Below are positions 1-7,443 of a stretch of 35,656 nt of DNA, piece after piece. A program made the translations under genes and the position numbers. The first letter of the stretch is position 1, and each line of letters starts with the position of its first letter. Source of the DNA: Fusobacteriota bacterium (lineage in GTDB: Bacteria; Fusobacteriota; Fusobacteriia; JAPLKR01); contig JAPLKR010000101.1 in the NCBI GenBank assembly GCA_026387965.1, positions 1-35,656 on the forward strand, given 5' to 3'. The notes beneath the pieces are model-generated. The model was not told where the DNA came from and ran no database searches. It saw only the letters and a list, made by a program, of their open reading frames with translations.

Positions 1-234
1 TATATGATTGTTACTTAGCTTATTCGTTGCTCCACAGCGCTTTTTTCGCTCTTTTGAGAGCTTTTCTGCTTTGAGTGTACTATAATTGCCGTTCAGACTA
101 TTTCTTATTAACTCTCGACTTATAGTGCTTTTACTGCGATTAAGATTTCCCGCTATACTTGTTTGTTTTTCTCCTCGGGCAAGCATCATCTGTATACTTT
201 CGCGCTCTTCTATGGTAATATGGGTATAGCTCAT
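1..234 (-). CDS. IS30-family transposase, N-terminal 78 residues (partial)
   Basis: An open frame starts at ATG 234 with AAGGAG upstream and runs off the left edge without a stop. It begins MSYTHITIEERESIQMMLA and contains the helix-turn-helix segment NRSKSTISRELIRN, typical of the DNA-binding N terminus of IS30-family transposases. It is close to the protein fragment encoded at 4754-5023, with scattered substitutions, so the two copies are diverged paralogues and not identical repeats. The catalytic DDE region is outside the window, so activity cannot be judged. Confidence 0.85.
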   Translation of the reverse strand, partial: MSYTHITIEERESIQMMLARGEKQTSIAGNLNRSKSTISRELIRNSLNGNYSTLKAEKLSKERKKRCGATNKLSNNHI

Positions 235-338
235 AAGTTAAAGTCTCCTTAATGTGATCGTAACCTACATTATAACAGACTTCCTTCTTATGGGCTTTTT
301 TATTACCTTTATTTTTCTCTGTTGCACTTAATTATACA
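1..338 (-). mobile_element. IS30-family element, 5' part, cut by the left edge
   Basis: The segment holds the upstream end of an IS30-family insertion sequence read on the minus strand. It has the start of the transposase (ATG at 234), its leader, and an outer terminal repeat GTTGCACTTAATTATACA at 321-338. The same 18 bases occur at 5112-5129 beside a second copy, and leader and coding regions align closely between the two. The remaining transposase lies beyond position 1. A TATAAT box in the leader (minus strand, about 268-273) could be the element's own promoter. Confidence 0.85.
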
Positions 339-397
339 CTCACCCGATAATAAAAAATCACACCTAGTGTGTGATTTTTTATTATCGGGTGAGTGTA
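335..397 (-). terminator. 29-bp perfect hairpin at the end of the dehydrogenase gene
   Basis: Arms at 335-363 and 369-397 are perfectly complementary around a 5-nt loop. On the minus strand the right arm contains the last codons and the TAA (382-384) of the upstream gene, and a T-rich run follows within the structure, so it probably terminates that gene. The left arm reaches four bases into the terminal repeat of the IS30 element. The stem is much longer than an ordinary intrinsic terminator. Confidence 0.7.
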
Positions 398-1890
398 TTT
401 AATTTTATGTCTCCCATCTCGTTAATGATGGTTTTTTGAGGAACTAAAACACCCGTGTTCAAATTCGTATATGTGTTACTGCTAACATTTTTTCCATCAA
501 GATATACGTCCCCTTGCTTCACGGTTGCTCTTAAATTGCCTATATCTCCAAGATAAAATATATCTCCTATTTTCTCAACAAGCGACAGTTCAAAGTTGGT
601 TGGCATATTTTGTAAGACAACATTTCCCATATCATCTTCAATTTTCAAACTACATTTTTCAGGTAAATTTTGTATCGTTATTTTTCCCATTCCATTGAGT
701 ACTGTTAAAGATTTCAATGATGCTTGCGAACTATTTTGAATAGAGATATCCCCCATGCTCGCACTAAAAAGCACAATTTGAACATTATTCTTTATAATAT
801 TGGCAAAACTAATATTTCCAATTTCTGAAGTGGCCGTAATTATTTTCAAAGGGCTAGATGCAGGAATGCTTAACGTTAAAATATCAAGTAAATTTAAATC
901 ATCTGGTAGCGTCGTTTCAATCGTTGCAATGCCATCCTTTATTTGCGTAACAACGGGATATTTTTGAGTTGCACTTCCAGATATTTTGTTGCTTTGTGTA
1001 TTAATAACCGTCGATGTAACATTATATTCATTACTTGATGAGAAAGTTATTAATAAGTTCCCCACACGATTTTTAATATTAAATTGAGTTATACTTAAAT
1101 TCATATATTCTAAAAAATCTTCACCTTTTTTATCTTTTTTGATCTCCATCACTTCTTTAATCTCTTCCCCTACTAGAAATCGAATTCTATCGCTATATTC
1201 CGTTGCTGCGCGATATACCATTTTAGCAACTTCATCTAATGAGTCACTGCTTGAAGGGTGTGTAAATATTATATCTCTTGATTTAATATAATCTTGATAA
1301 TAGTCACTTTTTTCATTTTGCGCTAGTGTAAAGTGCGTCTTTCTCTCATTTGCTCCCGAATTTTTATAATCCGTCACAACCATTCTCGACTTTACTCCCA
1401 GTGGGTTAAGTTCATAATTAAGACCCTCACAAAACCCTTCTAGCGCCCATTTGGATGCATTATAACTTGCCATAAACGGGTGCGTAATCACACCTGATAC
1501 ACTTGAGAGTGTCAAAAAAAATCCTTTTGAACGTTTCTTGAAATGTGGAATAAATTCTTTGTATACTATCATAGGAATTTCAACATTCATTCGCCACATA
1601 TCTTCGAGTAGTTCTATTTCCGTAAATTCAAGTGGCCCAAAAACTTTATAATCTAATGTATTAATCACTATATCTACTGTCCCAAAAGTATCAAACACTT
1701 TGGAAACCATTTTTTTAATGCTACCACTCTCTTGGCTATTCCATAAAAAATACCTTGCCTCACTCGAACTTCCAATACTGGTCTCTCCATTGAATCCAAC
1801 GGCCACATCAAAGCCATTTTTCACAAAATAATCTACAATCCTCTTTCCCACGTTATGGGAAGCATCTGTGATAAATACGGTTTTCTTCAA
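382..1890 (-). CDS. Short-chain dehydrogenase/reductase fused to a repetitive beta-strand (DUF4097-like) domain
   Basis: This 502-residue protein starts at a TTG (1890) with AAGGAG seven bases upstream. Residues 1-250 look like a classical SDR Rossmann enzyme: the catalytic serine S130, Y143 and K147 (YNASK) are spaced as in the family. The cofactor loop is unusual: TGxxxGIG reads T8-D-A-S-H-N-V-G15, with Asp replacing the first glycine, and the NNAG motif reads NTLD (77-80). From about residue 275 the protein changes to repeating short strands with motifs such as IGNISF, MGDISIQN, MGKITIQN, MGNVVLQN and GDVYLDG, resembling the DUF4097/DUF4098 putative-adhesin beta-helix family. There is no signal peptide. 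Substrate unknown. Its promoter overlaps that of the divergent DUF896 gene. SDR confidence is high; the C-terminal assignment is moderate. Confidence 0.75.
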   Translation of the reverse strand: MKKTVFITDASHNVGKRIVDYFVKNGFDVAVGFNGETSIGSSSEARYFLWNSQESGSIKKMVSKVFDTFGTVDIVINTLDYKVFGPLEFTEIELLEDMWRMNVEIPMIVYKEFIPHFKKRSKGFFLTLSSVSGVITHPFMASYNASKWALEGFCEGLNYELNPLGVKSRMVVTDYKNSGANERKTHFTLAQNEKSDYYQDYIKSRDIIFTHPSSSDSLDEVAKMVYRAATEYSDRIRFLVGEEIKEVMEIKKDKKGEDFLEYMNLSITQFNIKNRVGNLLITFSSSNEYNVTSTVINTQSNKISGSATQKYPVVTQIKDGIATIETTLPDDLNLLDILTLSIPASSPLKIITATSEIGNISFANIIKNNVQIVLFSASMGDISIQNSSQASLKSLTVLNGMGKITIQNLPEKCSLKIEDDMGNVVLQNMPTNFELSLVEKIGDIFYLGDIGNLRATVKQGDVYLDGKNVSSNTYTNLNTGVLVPQKTIINEMGDIKLNTLTR

Positions 1891-1914
1891 AATTCAACTC
1901 CTTAAACAAAATAC

Positions 1915-1942
1915 TTGATATATCTTATATATGTAGTATAAT
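1915..1942 (+). promoter_or_regulatory. Promoter for the DUF896 gene
   Basis: TTGATA (1915-1920), a 16-nt spacer and TATAAT (1937-1942) lie about 40 nt upstream of the GTG start at 1984. It is divergent from, and overlaps, the dehydrogenase promoter. Confidence 0.65.
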
Positions 1943-1963
1943 ATGATTAGAGCTTTTTAGCAA
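1935..1963 (-). promoter_or_regulatory. Promoter for the dehydrogenase fusion gene
   Basis: On the minus strand, TTGCTA (1963-1958), a 17-nt spacer and TATACT (1940-1935) precede the TTG start at 1890 by about 45 nt. The -10 box lies on top of the -10 box of the opposite promoter. Confidence 0.55.
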
Positions 1964-1983
1964 CTTGAAATTTTGGAGGATAG

Positions 1984-2181
1984 GTGAAAATTCAGGAACT
2001 TTTAGCAAAAATTAATCAATTGGCAAAAATTGCCAAAGAAAGAGAGCTTACTCAAGAGGAAAAAATGGAACAACAACATTTAAGAAAAATTTACCTCGAT
2101 GGATTTCGCTCAAATTTAAAATCTCATCTTGATTCGATAAAAATTATAGATAATCATGAAAATAATGTTGAAAAACACTAA
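1984..2181 (+). CDS. DUF896 family small protein (YnzC-like)
   Basis: This 65-residue protein starts at GTG 1984 behind a strong GGAGG (1976-1980). It has the DUF896 pattern: a helical hairpin INQLAKIAKERELTQEEKMEQ followed by LRKIYLDGFRSNLKSHLDSIKI. Family members such as Bacillus YnzC are small, soluble, two-helix cytoplasmic proteins, some SOS-linked; their biochemical role is not settled. The gene stands alone with its own promoter, divergent from the dehydrogenase fusion gene and about 80 nt before ridA, which has a separate promoter. Family call is confident; function unknown. Confidence 0.85.
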   Translation: MKIQELLAKINQLAKIAKERELTQEEKMEQQHLRKIYLDGFRSNLKSHLDSIKIIDNHENNVEKH

Positions 2182-2207
2182 TTATTACTACACTTTTTTC
2201 ATAAAAA

Positions 2208-2216
2208 TGGTATAAT
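2208..2216 (+). promoter_or_regulatory. Extended -10 promoter of ridA
   Basis: TGGTATAAT at 2208-2216 is an extended -10 element 45 nt before the ridA ATG. No good -35 is visible at the right distance, which is common with extended -10 promoters. Confidence 0.55.
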
Positions 2217-2261
2217 ATATTAAAGTAGTTAACACAATATAAAAAAAAGGGGTATCATTCT

Positions 2262-2645
2262 ATGAAACGTATTATTCATACAGAAAACGCACCAGCAGCA
2301 CTTGGCCCATATTCACAGGCAATAGAAGTCGACAACACTCTTTATGTTTCGGGACAAATTCCGTTTGTTCCAGAAACAATGCAAATTATTTCAGAAGATG
2401 TACAAGACCAAACAAAACAATGTTTAGAAAATGTCGGTGCTATCCTACGCGAAGCAGGGTACGAGTACGAACATGTTGTAAAGGCAACTGTTTTTATTAA
2501 AGATATGAATGATTTTCCAAAAATTAATGAAGTTTATGGCAAGTACTTTGAAAAAAATTCTCCTGCCCGCGCGTGCGTTGAAGTGGCGAGACTTCCAAAA
2601 GACGTGAAAGTTGAAATTGAAGTTATTGCTGCAAAATTAAAGTAA
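2262..2645 (+). CDS. ridA: RidA family enamine/imine deaminase
   Basis: This 127-residue cytoplasmic protein matches the RidA (YjgF/YER057c/UK114) family at its usual length. Landmarks are GPYSQA (15-20), YVSGQIP (28-34) and PARACVEVARLP (from 101), with the conserved catalytic arginine R103. Family members hydrolyse the reactive 2-aminoacrylate-type enamines released by PLP enzymes such as threonine dehydratase. An AAGGGG ribosome site lies about 11 nt before the ATG. It has its own extended -10 promoter and is followed by a strong hairpin terminator, so it appears monocistronic, with recA starting 61 nt further on. Confidence 0.93.
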   Translation: MKRIIHTENAPAALGPYSQAIEVDNTLYVSGQIPFVPETMQIISEDVQDQTKQCLENVGAILREAGYEYEHVVKATVFIKDMNDFPKINEVYGKYFEKNSPARACVEVARLPKDVKVEIEVIAAKLK

Positions 2646-2654
2646 TCTAAATTT

Positions 2655-2685
2655 GTAAAAAGCTCTGACTTTCAGAGCTTTTTAC
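2655..2685 (+). terminator. Terminator between ridA and recA
   Basis: The 14-bp arms at 2655-2668 and 2672-2685 (centred on AGCTCTGA / TCAGAGCT, with A and T tracts) pair perfectly around a 3-nt loop. The stem is symmetric, so it could work in both directions. It ends 20 nt before the recA start. Confidence 0.8.
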
Positions 2686-2705
2686 ACCAATTAAAAGGAG
2701 AAGAA

Positions 2706-3779
2706 ATGTCAAAAGAAGGCATGGAGTCAATGGATAGCAAGCAAAAAGCTATTGCTATTGCTATTAAACAAATCAGAAAAGATTACGGCGAAGGTTCTAT
2801 TATGAAACTTGGCGAACATAAAAAAATGAATATTGAAGTCATTTCAACAGGAAGTTTAAATTTAGATAAAGCTTTAGGCGTTGGCGGATACCCTAAAGGA
2901 AGAGTCATCGAGGTATATGGTCCGGAATCATCTGGAAAGACAACTCTTGCACTACATGCCATTGCAGAAGCTCAAAAATGTGGAGGCATCGCTGCATTTA
3001 TTGATGCCGAACACGCTCTTGATCCTTTATATGCTAAAAACCTAGGCGTTAATATTGATGAACTTCTTATTTCTCAGCCAGATACAGGGGAACAAGCTCT
3101 TGAAATAGCTGATATGCTTGTGCGTAGTGGCGCTATCGATATTATCGTTGTCGATTCAGTTGCGGCACTTGTTCCTAGAGCAGAGATCGAAGGTGAAATG
3201 GGGGATGCACACGTAGGACTTCAAGCTAGACTTATGTCACAAGCGCTCAGAAAACTTACAGGCAGCCTTTCAAAATCTAAAACTTCTATGCTATTTATCA
3301 ACCAAATTCGTGAAAAAATAGGCGGTTTTAGCTTTGGTCCTTCTGAAACAACTTCGGGTGGTCGTGCTCTGAAATTTTATGCTTCTGTTCGTTTAGATGT
3401 ACGAAGAATTGGTAGTGTAAAGCAAGGTGAAGAGATTATTGGAAATGAAGTGAAGGTTAAAGTTACAAAAAATAAAGTCTCTCCTCCTTTTAAAGAGGTT
3501 AAATTTGAAATTATGTATGGAAAAGGTATCTCTAAAGCGGGTGAAATTCTAGATATTGCTCTTGCAAATAATATCATTAACAAAAGTGGTTCTTGGTTCA
3601 GTTATGGTGAAACACGACTTGGGCAAGGACGTGAAAACGTGAAAACGTTTATTTCTGAAAATGCTACTTTAATGGCTGAATTAGAAGTGAAAGTTTTAGA
3701 ATTCATCTCAGTTACTGTTGCAAATAGCGATTCTGATGATGTTAAAACAGATGAAGAAACTGGAGAAATATTAGAATAG
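2706..3779 (+). CDS. recA: Recombinase RecA
   Basis: This 357-residue protein is full length for RecA, the ATP-dependent strand-exchange protein that also triggers LexA-type self-cleavage. Visible features: Walker A GPESSGKT (72-79), Walker B IIVVD (146-150), the MAW-like [15 protein letters not shown] segment, and loop L2 with INQIREKIG and [14 protein letters not shown] (214-227). The C terminus is acidic ([16 protein letters not shown]), as usual. AAGGAG ends 5 nt before ATG 2706. plsC follows 9 nt after the stop, suggesting co-transcription. No LexA-type box is visible in the short upstream gap, and the ridA terminator occupies most of it, so the recA promoter is not obvious. Confidence 0.97.
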   Translation: MSKEGMESMDSKQKAIAIAIKQIRKDYGEGSIMKLGEHKKMNIEVISTGSLNLDKALGVGGYPKGRVIEVYGPESSGKTTLALHAIAEAQKCGGIAAFIDAEHALDPLYAKNLGVNIDELLISQPDTGEQALEIADMLVRSGAIDIIVVDSVAALVPRAEIEGEMGDAHVGLQARLMSQALRKLTGSLSKSKTSMLFINQIREKIGGFSFGPSETTSGGRALKFYASVRLDVRRIGSVKQGEEIIGNEVKVKVTKNKVSPPFKEVKFEIMYGKGISKAGEILDIALANNIINKSGSWFSYGETRLGQGRENVKTFISENATLMAELEVKVLEFISVTVANSDSDDVKTDEETGEILE

Positions 3780-3788
3780 GAAAACACC

Positions 3789-4532
3789 ATGATAAAAGCG
3801 ATTTGTATTTATTTCATTACTTATCTCTACGCCATTCTCTCTACTCTTTTATATATGCCATATGTATTTTTGCTTGTTAAGCTTCATGTACTTTCTCATA
3901 AAAAAGGAAAAAACATGCTTCAAAATAATGCAAAAAGATGGGCAAAACTTAATATTTTGGTTATGGGAACAAAAGTAAGTGTTAGTTATGAAAAATTTGA
4001 AGCGATTAATGACATTAAAGATGAAGCCATTGTAATTGTTTCTAATCATCAAAGTAAAGCGGATATTCCACTGCTTCTGGGGTATTTTATCCGTCCCATT
4101 GGGTTTGTCGCAAAAATAGAGCTTAAAAATATGCCTATTCTCAAGTATTGGATGCAAATGTTAGATTGCATCTTTCTAGACCGTTCTGATGCTCGTTCTG
4201 CAATAAAAACCATGCAGGAAGGAGCCGCTCTTATTGCGCGGGAGAAGGCTTGTATCTCTATTTTTCCAGAGGGTACGCGCGGAAGTGAAATTATCTCTTT
4301 TAAAAAAGGAAGCTTTAAACTTGCCTTTATGTCAAAAGGTTATCTCGTCCCTATAGTTATTAAAGGTACAGATAAACTTAGCTCAAGTGACAAAATAAAA
4401 GCAGGGAAAGCAGATTTGTTTAAACTTCATATCGGAACACCTATTTCTATGGCTCATTTAACAAAAGAAGAAAAAGAGGCCCTTCCAGAAACTGTCGAAA
4501 ATTGGGTTCGTGAAAATTTTAATAAGCTTTAA
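3789..4532 (+). CDS. plsC: 1-acyl-sn-glycerol-3-phosphate acyltransferase
   Basis: This 247-residue membrane-associated acyltransferase transfers an acyl chain to lysophosphatidate to make phosphatidate in phospholipid synthesis. An N-terminal hydrophobic segment (about 5-32) is followed by the catalytic H(X4)D motif, H87-QSKA-D92, then LDRSDAR (130-136) and the substrate-binding FPEGTRG (159-165). Length is normal for PlsC. It starts 9 nt after the recA stop and is followed by a hairpin terminator, so it is probably the last gene of a recA-plsC unit. Exact acyl donor (ACP or CoA) cannot be read from sequence. Confidence 0.92.
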   Translation: MIKAICIYFITYLYAILSTLLYMPYVFLLVKLHVLSHKKGKNMLQNNAKRWAKLNILVMGTKVSVSYEKFEAINDIKDEAIVIVSNHQSKADIPLLLGYFIRPIGFVAKIELKNMPILKYWMQMLDCIFLDRSDARSAIKTMQEGAALIAREKACISIFPEGTRGSEIISFKKGSFKLAFMSKGYLVPIVIKGTDKLSSSDKIKAGKADLFKLHIGTPISMAHLTKEEKEALPETVENWVRENFNKL

Positions 4533-4536
4533 AAAA

Positions 4537-4562
4537 TTAGGCTATCCTTTCGGATAGCCTAA
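4537..4562 (+). terminator. Terminator after plsC
   Basis: An 11-bp inverted repeat (TTAGGCTATCC / GGATAGCCTAA) with a TTTC loop starts 5 nt after the plsC stop. The following T-rich tract is interrupted, so strength is uncertain. Confidence 0.7.
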
Positions 4563-4642
4563 AATGTTTTGTTTTGTAGAAAGAAAACCACAATGCCTGA
4601 TCCGTAACCGAAAATAGCGTATGGGCTGATTTTTTTTATTTA

Positions 4643-4692
4643 AGACCTCAATTGTCAAATTAAGTGCAACCTTAATTTGACAATTGAGGTCT
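4643..4692. repeat. 22-bp perfect palindrome at the inner/left end of the mini-IS30
   Basis: Arms 4643-4664 and 4671-4692 are exactly complementary around the loop TGCAAC. The left arm plus loop equals the element's terminal repeat. The right arm looks like a second, abutting inverted copy of that repeat and marks where transposase homology stops. Confidence 0.8.
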
Positions 4693-4753
4693 CAAATGAA
4701 ACGCACTTCAAGCCCGCCTCTTCCATACACCCTTTGATTTGTTCTGGCGAATG

Positions 4754-5023
4754 TCATTCTATAAGTTTTGCATGAATCGACTCTTTCAATATATGATTGT
4801 TACTTAGCTTATTAGTTGCTCCACAGTGCTTTTTTCTCTCTTTTGAGAGCTTTTCTGCCTTGAGTGTACTATAAATGCCATTCAAACTATTTCTTATTAA
4901 CTCTCGGCTAATTGTGCTTTTACTGCGATTAAGCTTGCCTGCGACACTTATTGAGTTTTCTCCTCGGGCTAACATCATCTGTATACTTTCTCGTTCATCT
5001 GTGGTTATATTGGTATAGCTCAT
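4754..5023 (-). pseudogene. Truncated IS30-family transposase
   Basis: The 89-codon frame starts MSYTNITTDERESIQMMLA and has the same helix-turn-helix (NRSKSTISRELIRN) as the copy at 1-234. It ends at a TGA (4756-4754), but translation beyond that stop in the same frame gives HSPEQIKGCMEEAGLK and VSFET, matching the conserved SPEQI...V(S/T)xETIY part of IS30 transposases. So it carries a premature in-frame stop, and then loses all remaining coding sequence at the palindrome around 4690. The catalytic DDE domain is absent. AAGGAG lies upstream of the ATG. Confidence 0.85.
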
Positions 5024-5140
5024 AAGTTAAAGTCTCCTTAATGTTTGGTCGGAACTCACATTATAACCGACTTCTTCCTTATTGGCTTTTTTATTACCTT
5101 TATTTCACCTTGTTGCACTTAATTATACAATTCACGATTT

Positions 5141-7252
5141 TTATGCTCTAAAAAGCATATCGACATAAGTTGGGAAAGGCCAATCTTCTTTATCGATGGT
5201 AACTTCAAGAATATCTGCTGTATCTCGTACTTTTTTCATTAATGGAACAATCTCTCTACAGTATTTTTCACCTGTCGCATGCGTTGCTTCTTCTTTTTCA
5301 AGTTCCGCTAATCGCTTCTCTAAATTTTCGCAGCCCTCCGTTAAGTCTCCAATCAACTTGTCTAATTTTTTTAGTGATTTTTCCATATAAGTACTTCCGC
5401 CGTCTAAATATTTTTTAACTGAAACTTCAGAAAGATCCTTATATACTATCAGCATCTTACCAAAACATTTTATAAGCGCTGGCATAATTTGTGTATTAAC
5501 CATCGAAATTGTAATTTTTGCATCTGTGTAAATAGAGCTTATATAACTCTCTACTCGAATTATTTGTCTTGAAAATATCTCTTCACGAGTTAATATGTTG
5601 TACCTTTCATAAAGAGAGAGACTCTTTTCTGTAATAAATTCTTTTGCCGAATCAATCGTATTATTTAAATTAAGTAGCCCCCGACGCTCAGATTCTATTT
5701 TCCACTCCTCAGAATATCCATCTCCATTAAATACAATTCTTCCATGATTAATATACGTCTCTTTAATGATATTTTGAATCTCTTGTGCTACATCTGATGA
5801 TTTGTCTAATCTGTCCGCGAATTCTTCTAAGATACTTCCTACCGTTAGATTCAGCACCGTATTCAGCGTTGCTATCGAACGCGATGATGGCATCATTCTA
5901 AATTCAAATTTATTACCCGTGAAGGCAAATGGTGAGGTTCTGTTTCTATCGGTTAAATCTTTCGGAATATCAGGAATATTATTTACCCCAAGTGAAATAA
6001 TTTCTTTGTGTTTTTCAATAATAATTTTATCTTGTGAAATGTCTTCAAGCATTTGAGTGAGTTCCGAACCTAAGAAAATTGAGATAATGCTTGGTGGTGC
6101 CTCATGCCCTCCAAGTCTTAAATCATTTCCTGCACTACTTACACTTGCTTTAAGTATCCCGGCATAAATATCTGTTGCTTTTAAAATGGCACTCACAAAA
6201 AATAGAAATCGTGTTCTCTCTTCTGGATTCTTCCCTGGATCTAATAGGTTTTGCCCTTTTTCAGTTGCGAGTGACCAGTTGTTGTGCTTTCCTGATCCAT
6301 TCATATTTGAAAAAGGCTTTTCATGAAGGAGTGCAACAAAACCATGGCGACTCGCAATTTTTTCTAAACTCTCCATTACGAGTTGATTGTGATCTACCGC
6401 TAAATTTGATACTTCAAAAACAGGTGCAATTTCAAACTGGCATGGCGCTACTTCATTATGCTGAGTTTTTGCAGGAACGCCAAGCTTCCACAACTCTTCA
6501 TTAAAATCTTTCATAAATCTTCCAACACGTTCAGGAATATGTGCGAAATAATGCTCTTTAACCTGACTTCCCGTTGATTTAAGTGATCCAAAAAGCGTTT
6601 TTCCCGTTAACAGTAGGTCTTTTCTCAAATTAACATACGATTTATCAATCAAGAAATACTCTTGTTCGGCTCCCACTGTAGGTTTTACACTCTCAGCTTC
6701 AATATTAAAATATTTAACCACTCGAAGAGAGGCTTTATTTATTACCTCCATTGAACGAAGCATTGGAAGTTTTTTATCTAAGGCTTGTCCGTGATATGAA
6801 ATGAAAATTGTAGGAATATAAAGTGTCACGCCAGTAGCGTCTTCTTTTAAAAACGCAGGAGATGAGAGATCCCATGCAGTATATCCACGCGCTTCAAAAG
6901 TATGGCGTAGTCCCCCCGATGGAAATGATGACGCATCTGGCTCACCTACGATTAAGTTACTTCCAGAAAATTCCATAATGGTTGCGTTATTCTCTTTGGT
7001 AAAAGCTAAAAACGAATCGTGCTTTTCAGCCGTTATCTCCGTTAATGGCTGAAACCAATGAGTATAGTGTGTCGCACCATTTTCTATGGCCCAATCTCTC
7101 ATAGCAAGAGATATCACATCTGCCACTTCAGACGATAGTTTTTTATTTCCTTTTTGAATCGATTTAAATTCATTAAAAATGCCTTTTGGAACTCTCTCTC
7201 TTACTTTTTCTTCTGTAAATACATTTTTCCCATAAATTTCTTGAATATTCAT
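5141..7252 (-). CDS. glnN: Glutamine synthetase type III
   Basis: This 703-residue cytoplasmic enzyme condenses glutamate and ammonia to glutamine using ATP. Length fits the GSIII (GlnN) class, much longer than GSI. Class features visible are GAEQEYFLID, the HNEVAPCQFEIAPVF segment, the ATP/glutamate region MNGSGKHNNWSL, GGHEAPPSIIS, NRTSPFAFTGNKFEFRMMPSS, and a C-terminal helical tail with a coiled-coil-like stretch (LIGDLTEGCENLEKRLAELEKEE). AGGAGGGG precedes ATG 7252. The stop is only about 10 nt from the outer repeat of the mini-IS30 at 5131, so insertion there may have removed the gene's own terminator; none is visible. No other nitrogen gene is adjacent. Confidence 0.95.
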   Translation of the reverse strand: MNIQEIYGKNVFTEEKVRERVPKGIFNEFKSIQKGNKKLSSEVADVISLAMRDWAIENGATHYTHWFQPLTEITAEKHDSFLAFTKENNATIMEFSGSNLIVGEPDASSFPSGGLRHTFEARGYTAWDLSSPAFLKEDATGVTLYIPTIFISYHGQALDKKLPMLRSMEVINKASLRVVKYFNIEAESVKPTVGAEQEYFLIDKSYVNLRKDLLLTGKTLFGSLKSTGSQVKEHYFAHIPERVGRFMKDFNEELWKLGVPAKTQHNEVAPCQFEIAPVFEVSNLAVDHNQLVMESLEKIASRHGFVALLHEKPFSNMNGSGKHNNWSLATEKGQNLLDPGKNPEERTRFLFFVSAILKATDIYAGILKASVSSAGNDLRLGGHEAPPSIISIFLGSELTQMLEDISQDKIIIEKHKEIISLGVNNIPDIPKDLTDRNRTSPFAFTGNKFEFRMMPSSRSIATLNTVLNLTVGSILEEFADRLDKSSDVAQEIQNIIKETYINHGRIVFNGDGYSEEWKIESERRGLLNLNNTIDSAKEFITEKSLSLYERYNILTREEIFSRQIIRVESYISSIYTDAKITISMVNTQIMPALIKCFGKMLIVYKDLSEVSVKKYLDGGSTYMEKSLKKLDKLIGDLTEGCENLEKRLAELEKEEATHATGEKYCREIVPLMKKVRDTADILEVTIDKEDWPFPTYVDMLFRA

Positions 7253-7377
7253 TTTCCCCTCCTGATATTTTCTTCTTTTATGTAATTATACCTTAATTTC
7301 TTAGAGTATCATAATATATATTTTATCTCTAAACAATATATTTTATATATAGGTATACGACGCATATCGCTTTCAGA

Positions 7378-7386
7378 ATTATACCA
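7378..7386 (-). promoter_or_regulatory. Possible promoter upstream of glnN
   Basis: On the minus strand, TGGTATAAT (7386-7378) is an extended -10 that would give a leader of about 115 nt to glnN. A second TATAAT at 7290-7285 would give a leader of about 30 nt, but its -35 is poor. No riboswitch fold was recognised in this leader. Confidence 0.4.
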
Positions 7387-7408
7387 TTTTTATCACTGTT
7401 TTAAAAGA

Positions 7409-7439
7409 AAAAAACTACCCAAATTTTGGGTAGTTTTTT
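7409..7439 (-). terminator. Terminator at the end of the pilus/secretin operon
   Basis: The stem AAAACTACCC / GGGTAGTTTT (7411-7420 and 7428-7437) is flanked by A and T runs on both sides, so it can terminate leftward transcription from the secretin gene (stop at 7444) and possibly the reverse direction. Confidence 0.85.
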
Positions 7440-7443
7440 CACA

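Larger units (their letters stand above)
4643..5131 (-). mobile_element. Internally deleted IS30-family derivative (mini-element)
   Basis: About 490 bp carry both ends of an IS30-like element but only the first part of its transposase. The right repeat GTTGCACTTAATTATACAATT (from 5112) matches the reverse complement of 4651-4670, GTTGCACTTAATTTGACAAT, at nearly every position and in opposite orientation. Between them lie the transposase start, its leader and a truncated, stop-interrupted coding part. The left repeat is itself one arm of a 22-bp palindrome. It cannot move on its own, but matching ends could let a full-length relative act on it. Exact outer borders and target duplication are uncertain. 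Confidence 0.7.

Noticed and set aside
3849-4157. A 102-codon leftward open frame
   Set aside because: It is antisense to plsC and shows only shadow composition.
6175-6504. A 109-codon rightward open frame
   Set aside because: It lies antisense within glnN with no recognisable protein features.
7253-7408. A riboswitch or glutamine-responsive leader upstream of glnN
   Set aside because: The region is AT-rich, and I could not find conserved stems or the known glnA-motif core.
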